57,944 bases of DNA from Phycisphaerales bacterium. Lineage in GTDB: Bacteria; Planctomycetota; Phycisphaerae; Tepidisphaerales; Tepidisphaeraceae. Made by a program: the position numbers and the translations under genes. Shown here in pieces: positions 53,223 to 57,944 of the stretch (position 1 is the stretch's first letter; the number at the start of each line of letters is the position of its first letter). The DNA lies in NCBI GenBank assembly GCA_028291615.1, contig JAQGHM010000063.1, forward strand, positions 1-57,944, in the 5' to 3' direction. The notes below the pieces were generated by a model that had not been told where the DNA came from, searched no databases, and saw only the letters and a program-made list of their open reading frames with translations.

Positions 53223-54048
53223 TGGTTTGAAGAGCACGCAATATCCGGGCGTTTCCTTGTGATGCTCTTCACGATGGCAGAAGCTGGGCAACTTGAATGT
53301 TTTGGGCCGAAAGGAGGGGGAAAGAGGGGCGAGGCGCGTGGGCAGAGGGAGCGCTCCGCGCGCGGGGAGGGGGTAAGGAAATTCGGAGGGGGGATGGCAG
53401 TGGGCGGAAGGTGACGGGCTTGGGTTCGATTTGCGCGGGCGCGCGAGCGGGAGGGAGGAAGAGAGAGAGGAGGGAGGGAGCGGGTGGGGTGGTGGGGAGA
53501 TGGGAGGATGGGGAGGCGTGGGTTCGTTTTGCATTTTCGTTGGGCGGTGTGGGATGGGGCGCGTTGGCAAGGTATGGCGCGCTTTGGCGGGGTTGGGTGG
53601 GCGGTCGTGGGTTGGGTTGGCGGTTCCATAATGAATCGATGGGGTGGGATTCTGGCTTCGTTTTGCGCCGGCGCGCGGGGCGCTGCTTGTGAGGGGCGCG
53701 GGTTGGGGCGGGGGTGGAGATGGGGATGGCGGTGGCGGCGAGACGGTGGGCGCGGACGGACATTTTGGGCCTCCCTTTTGGGCCGCTGTTGCGGACCGAG
53801 GGGTATCCTAACGGATTGCTAACGGTAATGCAAGGGGAGATTTTGGGGAATTGTTGTTTCTATGGTGGGTGGGTTATCTCGGCGTGCGAAACCGGCGAGC
53901 GACTTTGGTGCGCTGTTGCGCGCGACGGACGCGGGGGATTTGCGACGGCGATTGATGGGAGGGGATGGAGACGGGGGGGACGTGGGTTATCGGAGGTGGC
54001 GACGCTGGTGGTTGCGGGATGTCATGTTTGAGCGGATCATTCCTGGGC
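53223..54048. other. Long G-rich non-coding stretch
   Basis: No reading frame here resembles a protein. The plus strand is markedly rich in purine runs (for example GGGAGGGAGCGGGTGGGG near 53472), which suits several potential G-quadruplexes. Two 30-base near-direct repeats lie within it (listed separately). The part from about 53780 leads to the HNH remnant. It may be decayed coding sequence or a spacer made by past insertions. Confidence 0.55.
53421..53682. repeat. Short dispersed direct repeats, at least three copies
   Basis: A motif near TGGGTTCGTTTTGC occurs at 53421, 53519 and 53653. The first and last copies are longer, about 30 bases (53421-53450 and 53653-53682), sharing a following GCGC-x-GGCGCGCG run. 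Spacing between them is not regular. They resemble dispersed degenerate repeats rather than a CRISPR array (no constant spacers). Confidence 0.5.
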
Positions 54049-54285
54049 ATGGGCGAGCGAAAGGGATGGACGCGCGAGGAGTTGATTCTCGCGATGAACC
54101 TTTACTGCAAGCTTCCGTTTGGTCAGCTTCGGCATGGGAATGCGGAGGTGGTCCGGTTGGCGGGGGCGATGGGGCGGACGCCTTCGAGCGTGTCGATGAA
54201 GCTTTGTAATTTTGCGAGCTTTGATCCGGCGAGAAGTCCGCCCCCCGCGCTCCGACCACCTCTTAGTACCTGCGCTCCTCGTTGA
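54049..54285 (+). pseudogene. N-terminal remnant of an HNH-type endonuclease
   Basis: Residues 1-61 (54049-54231) read like the opening of the HNH endonucleases found near restriction systems: MGERKGWTREELILAMNLYC then KLPFGQLRHGNAEVVRLAGA and MGRTPSSVSMKLCNFASFDP. After FDPA the sequence departs from this family and ends 18 codons later with no HNH motif. The likely join is near 54232, just before the stop of the convergent NTPase gene. It is probably a truncation at an insertion or deletion junction. Confidence 0.65.
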
Positions 54286-57200
54286 TCTCGGCCGCCGCAA
54301 TTTGCTCATTCAAGTCGTCAATCTCGTGCTCGACCCACTCGATTACCGGGAGTGCTGTTTCCGTCGTCAGCCAGCCGCGCATTCTGTCCCTTTTCTGTCT
54401 GTAGTGGTCGCTGGCGTTTCCGCTCCAGCCATCGGTAGCGAAGTTACACGAAAGCGCCGAGCGGACCTCTTTCAGGCTTCCGTATTCGATCAGAATGTGC
54501 CGAGTAAGCTCGCCGCCCTCGTTGGGTGCTAGTGTCTTCGGACAGTAGCGTGCGATGACCCTTGCCCGCTCTTCACCATCTTCTTCAACCCAGCGCATAA
54601 CGTCCGCGACGTCAAATAGCGACAATCGGCAGTTGCAGCTTCCGTTCCCAAAGTGAGTGCGCGGCCCGAGCCAGAACAACAGCCCATGCGACAGCGGATT
54701 GTCCACTGGCGTCAGACGCGCCTCGATGGCCTCCCAGCATCCCCGGGGATCCTCCTTGATGATTTCATCCAGAGCTTTCTGAGCCTGAGAAAACTTCATA
54801 CCAAGCGCGAAATTGCCCCCTCCAAAATGGTCCAAAACGCTTTCGAAGACTTGGCGGGCATGAGAGGGAAAAGCCTTTACGAATCGCGTGGTAAGATCCT
54901 GCCACTGATAATCGGCCATCTGCGACTCATCCGCCGCGAATACCGCTGGCGAGCAGAGCAGACTCAGTACAGGCTGTTCCACCAGCTCGGGTGCCTCCTT
55001 CTCGATGCAGAACAACGAATGGGCTAGTTCGAGAGCTGTGCGCACGAGAGGCGGGACGCTTTGAGCCACGCACCACTCAATGAAGCGTAGCCATCGGGAA
55101 ACAGCAAGCTTCTTTGCACCGCCGTAATAGTCGATATTCTGCACGGCCTCTGGAGTAAGGTCCCCCTTCGTAATAGCAGCACAAATTGCATCTAGCAGAA
55201 TATCGGAGAGGCCTGACGCGACGACCAGCTGGCGGGTGTATGCCTTCAATTTCGGATCAGCAATCAGAGCGAGCGCTTCCGTCTCCCATTTGTCCCGGGA
55301 CCGCTCGCAGACGGCGCTTAGGTAGCCAGAGGCCAATTGCGGATTGCGCTTGACCCCGCTTTTGCGCAATAGATTCAATATTGTCGGCCACCATTTCAGT
55401 TGGCGATCCGCCGCGCCAAGCGCGTGGCCAAAGCTGGCGATAGCAAAGCCATCGTTCGAAAGGAGCATCGTCAACACCTCCTTCAACGCGGCCGGCCGTC
55501 GCATCGCAGATCGGACGAGCCTGACGATCATGGCGGCATGCTTCTTCCCGTAGCTGCTGCCTTCGCCGTCATCCAGATCGTCCCAAGACCCTAGCACGGT
55601 TGCCCGGCGAATTTGCTGCTGCAGTGTCGAGCCGCGGAGTTTCTTTTCAATTCTTCGCAGGCCGGTGGCGGCGATTCGGCTCATTCCGCGCCAATTTAGC
55701 CGGCGATATCGGGCAACGAGCGCCGCTGCCTCGTGAAGGTCGGTGTCGGGATCGCTAATGATCTCGTTCAGCAGTTGGATCACCTCCGCCTCAATCCACC
55801 TGTTCTGAATCAGCCAAAAGGCGGCTTCGGTAAGAACCTTGCATGCGTCCGCCTTGTCGTCGCCCAACGTGGACCGTCGGACTTGTCCGATGAACCGCCA
55901 TGTCGCACGGTACGCATCGTAGATCTCACCCCACCTCTTGGGAGTCCACAGTTTCGGAACGGGTCGCATTCCTTGGTACTGTGGCCCGACCATTTTCGAG
56001 TACGGATGATCAGCCAGCGCCGTCTTCGCCGCGTTGAAACCGACGACGCGCGTAACTCGATCGTTGGATTCGATCGCAAAACGAAGGGAAGGAAATCGCT
56101 CGGCTGGGCTAGCCTCGGAACTCGCGAAGTTATCGCGCCCCATAGCAAACAACGAGCAGAAGGTCCCAGTGGCATTGTTAGAGTAGCTGGAGTTCTCAGC
56201 AACCGCGAGTCTAAGCAACTGGGCGGCCGCCCGCCTGAAGAGCGGCTTCCACATTGCAAGTTTTTCGAGCGCAGAGACGATTTGATGCCTGTGCTGGTTG
56301 AAGGCTTTCAGTTGTTCGACTGACCAAACTCCGACGGTGCGTTCAATACAACGAAGTGCGGCCTCCGGATGAGCCTCCGCGAGTTCGCTCAGAAACGTGG
56401 CACCGGGCCCGGATGTAATGAATTTTGATTTATCGAACGGCCCAGCGGGTGACGTGATGCGTTCGATCTCGCTCAAACATGGTGGAGACGCATGACCATA
56501 CTTGAACATCTCTGTGAACCACCCGAAGAGACTTGGCGGCATTCGCGTCAGGGTTGCCGCAACGTCCATCCCCGGTCCGTAGTGTTTCCAAAACTGAATC
56601 CAGAGATGGACATGGAGCGCGCGCGGAACGATAAACAGTGTCGTCTTTCCCTGCAGGATTCGCCGGTCGCGGAAGTGCCTGATGATCGATTGGAACCGTT
56701 TCCAAGTGATCGTCGGGTCTGCCTCTTCCACAAGCCTAGCGATGAAAGTCGCCTCGTCCTGCACTGGCTTCTCATAGCCAAACCTCTGGAACAGGGCGAT
56801 ATGACGGAGCACGACCTCCTTTTGCTGCGCCTCTGTGCTGCCGCTCTTACTGTTGCCGTGGATAAAGCGTTCCCAGATCGGCACTTCGGCGGGGGACTTC
56901 AAGATATCTTCGGGGTTTCTTCGAAGATTCTCGCCCACGGCATGCGCAACGCGGGGCGAGCCTGAGCAGAAGTCGGCCCATCGGTCTGAATCCTGATTCC
57001 CTTTGACGTACTCCGCCAAGATCGACCGAATCTGATCGCGGTCCAACGCCGGGCAATCCACGACCCGCATCCACTCGTCGCTCGAAGTCTCCGGGCCGTG
57101 GTCGAGAGTAACCAATCGGATTCGATCACTTCGAGAGCGGAGCGCGGTCCAGATAGAGGCGCGCTCTTTCTCGGCACAGTCGTCTACCACGAGGATCATT

Positions 57201-57944
57201 GTCGACACGTCGTCTGCCCGAAGAATTCTGCTGAAAAGTCCCGCCCGCTCCAAGTCCTCTGGGTGTCGAACGTATAGGACCGCTGGCGCCAGGTCCGTCG
57301 GCGAAAGAGCTTCCAAAAGCAATCGGGTCTTGCCAAGTCCGGGTTCCCCGATGAGGCGGATATGACGGACCTCCGTGCCGCGTAACATCTGTCGGATCTG
57401 GTTTACGAGTTCAGTCTGTGCTTTGCCCAGATGCAATGGCTTCTTCATTTGAGCGTCGAGGAGCCAATCTTCGACGGTGAGAAACGGAAGTTCGGCGCGA
57501 TCCGAGAGAGACAAACGAATGGACGGAAAGGGGTCTATCAATGCGGCGAGCGTCGACTGGCCCCAAACGTCCACCCGAAAGGACTTGTATCCGCACGTTC
57601 GGAAAATATTCCGAAGGTTCTCGATTGCCTTGAGTCGTTGAGCACCGGTCGGATCATTCCCGAAACAGACCAACACGTAGCGCCCCTTCCGGTCAAGGCA
57701 CCTACGAACTGATTTACCCAGTGCTGCTTTGCCGCTTGCCCCGCGAAGTTCCTTAGCAACCCAAGCTTTCTGCCAAGGTGCCGCCGATGCACCGGCCTTG
57801 AGTTGGTAGGAAGTGTTGCCAGCAACCAATAGATCATCATTGGGACGCAGTGGATTAGGTGCGACGTCGGCATCCACGCCCCCATCGGCGACGTCGACCC
57901 TCATCGTGATGGTGATCGACGAGACAGGAATCGCCGCCCTTCTT
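54263..57944 (-). CDS. Large P-loop NTPase with a restriction-endonuclease-like N-terminus, probable defence protein (5' end beyond the window)
   Basis: At least 1213 residues from the first ATG (57904), but the frame stays open to the window edge (residues AAIPVSSITIT precede), so the gene is probably 5'-truncated here. Numbering from that ATG: DGGVDA (7-12) and YQLKAG (33-38) form a D...QxK nuclease-like motif. Walker A is GEPGLGKT (186-193) and Walker B MILVVDDC (236-243). The remaining about 900 residues are helical with no recognised domain, like the repeat-rich C-terminus of STAND/AVAST-type defence ATPases. Its codon usage is less GC-rich than its neighbours, suggesting acquisition. 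Confidence 0.72.
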   Translation of the reverse strand, partial: RRAAIPVSSITITMRVDVADGGVDADVAPNPLRPNDDLLVAGNTSYQLKAGASAAPWQKAWVAKELRGASGKAALGKSVRRCLDRKGRYVLVCFGNDPTGAQRLKAIENLRNIFRTCGYKSFRVDVWGQSTLAALIDPFPSIRLSLSDRAELPFLTVEDWLLDAQMKKPLHLGKAQTELVNQIRQMLRGTEVRHIRLIGEPGLGKTRLLLEALSPTDLAPAVLYVRHPEDLERAGLFSRILRADDVSTMILVVDDCAEKERASIWTALRSRSDRIRLVTLDHGPETSSDEWMRVVDCPALDRDQIRSILAEYVKGNQDSDRWADFCSGSPRVAHAVGENLRRNPEDILKSPAEVPIWERFIHGNSKSGSTEAQQKEVVLRHIALFQRFGYEKPVQDEATFIARLVEEADPTITWKRFQSIIRHFRDRRILQGKTTLFIVPRALHVHLWIQFWKHYGPGMDVAATLTRMPPSLFGWFTEMFKYGHASPPCLSEIERITSPAGPFDKSKFITSGPGATFLSELAEAHPEAALRCIERTVGVWSVEQLKAFNQHRHQIVSALEKLAMWKPLFRRAAAQLLRLAVAENSSYSNNATGTFCSLFAMGRDNFASSEASPAERFPSLRFAIESNDRVTRVVGFNAAKTALADHPYSKMVGPQYQGMRPVPKLWTPKRWGEIYDAYRATWRFIGQVRRSTLGDDKADACKVLTEAAFWLIQNRWIEAEVIQLLNEIISDPDTDLHEAAALVARYRRLNWRGMSRIAATGLRRIEKKLRGSTLQQQIRRATVLGSWDDLDDGEGSSYGKKHAAMIVRLVRSAMRRPAALKEVLTMLLSNDGFAIASFGHALGAADRQLKWWPTILNLLRKSGVKRNPQLASGYLSAVCERSRDKWETEALALIADPKLKAYTRQLVVASGLSDILLDAICAAITKGDLTPEAVQNIDYYGGAKKLAVSRWLRFIEWCVAQSVPPLVRTALELAHSLFCIEKEAPELVEQPVLSLLCSPAVFAADESQMADYQWQDLTTRFVKAFPSHARQVFESVLDHFGGGNFALGMKFSQAQKALDEIIKEDPRGCWEAIEARLTPVDNPLSHGLLFWLGPRTHFGNGSCNCRLSLFDVADVMRWVEEDGEERARVIARYCPKTLAPNEGGELTRHILIEYGSLKEVRSALSCNFATDGWSGNASDHYRQKRDRMRGWLTTETALPVIEWVEHEIDDLNEQIAAAEINEERRY

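Noticed and set aside
53421..53682. Repeats at 53421-53682 as a CRISPR array
   Set aside because: Only three degenerate copies, spacing irregular, no spacer-length constancy and no cas genes.
53297..53822. Gly/Trp/Arg-rich frames in the G-rich zone as proteins
   Set aside because: Low complexity on both strands, no start signals and no domain; better read as non-coding.

Overview
The window is high-GC DNA that looks like a planctomycete chromosome, most likely class Phycisphaerae. The markers are an N-terminal LEPR-type sorting motif (ESLEPRTLLSA) on a delta-60-repeat protein, a membrane protein with the CxKCGYDLRAT zinc ribbon common in that group, secreted DUF1080 and ThuA-like proteins, a prepilin-like protein with FTLVELLVVI, a pyrophosphate-type phosphofructokinase, and a cytochrome c fused to a sugar-dehydrogenase-like propeller. 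This is inference from gene content; there is no rRNA or other definitive marker.

Layout. 1-7.5 kb: two secreted proteins, PPi-type phosphofructokinase, and a minus-strand histidine cluster (Dabb protein, hisD, unknown membrane protein, hisC, hisB). 7.5-14.4 kb: a GT4 glycosyltransferase, a small membrane protein and a formylglycine-generating-enzyme-like protein bracketed by a direct repeat and a leftover glycosyltransferase 3' end, then rlmN, an ECF sigma factor, a BioF-like enzyme and HU. 14.5-28.8 kb: a chain of serine acetyltransferase, a 64-residue protein and a zinc-ribbon protein; a phosphohexose mutase; a degenerate class III cyclase; two PIN toxin-antitoxin modules (one frameshifted) flanking a uronate-isomerase-like protein; ligA; a lipoprotein; and a flavoprotein/cytochrome pair. 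28.8-35.4 kb: miaE-like, ThuA-like, prepilin-like, LEPR/delta-60 and SWIM proteins.

35.4-45.2 kb is a divergent glycan-modification cluster. The left operon holds three methyltransferases and a polysaccharide deacetylase. The right operon holds a GT4 fused to a PglD-like nucleotide-binding domain, two CgeB-like glycosyltransferases, and two methyltransferases, one interrupted by an in-frame amber codon. Tight overlaps (ATGA) indicate co-translation. The products would plausibly assemble and methylate a surface glycan or protein-linked glycan.

45.2-53.2 kb is a minus-strand fatty-acid beta-oxidation operon (alpha/beta hydrolase, acyl-CoA synthetase, thiolase, FadB/J-type multifunctional enzyme, acyl-CoA dehydrogenase) with a strong palindromic candidate operator just upstream of its first start codon.

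53.2-57.9 kb differs: a G-rich intergenic stretch with short dispersed repeats, a truncated HNH-endonuclease N-terminus, and a large P-loop NTPase with a restriction-endonuclease-like N-terminal motif and a helical C-terminal region, whose 5' end probably runs off the window. It is the best candidate for an antiviral or mobile-defence gene here and is visibly less GC-rich than its neighbours.
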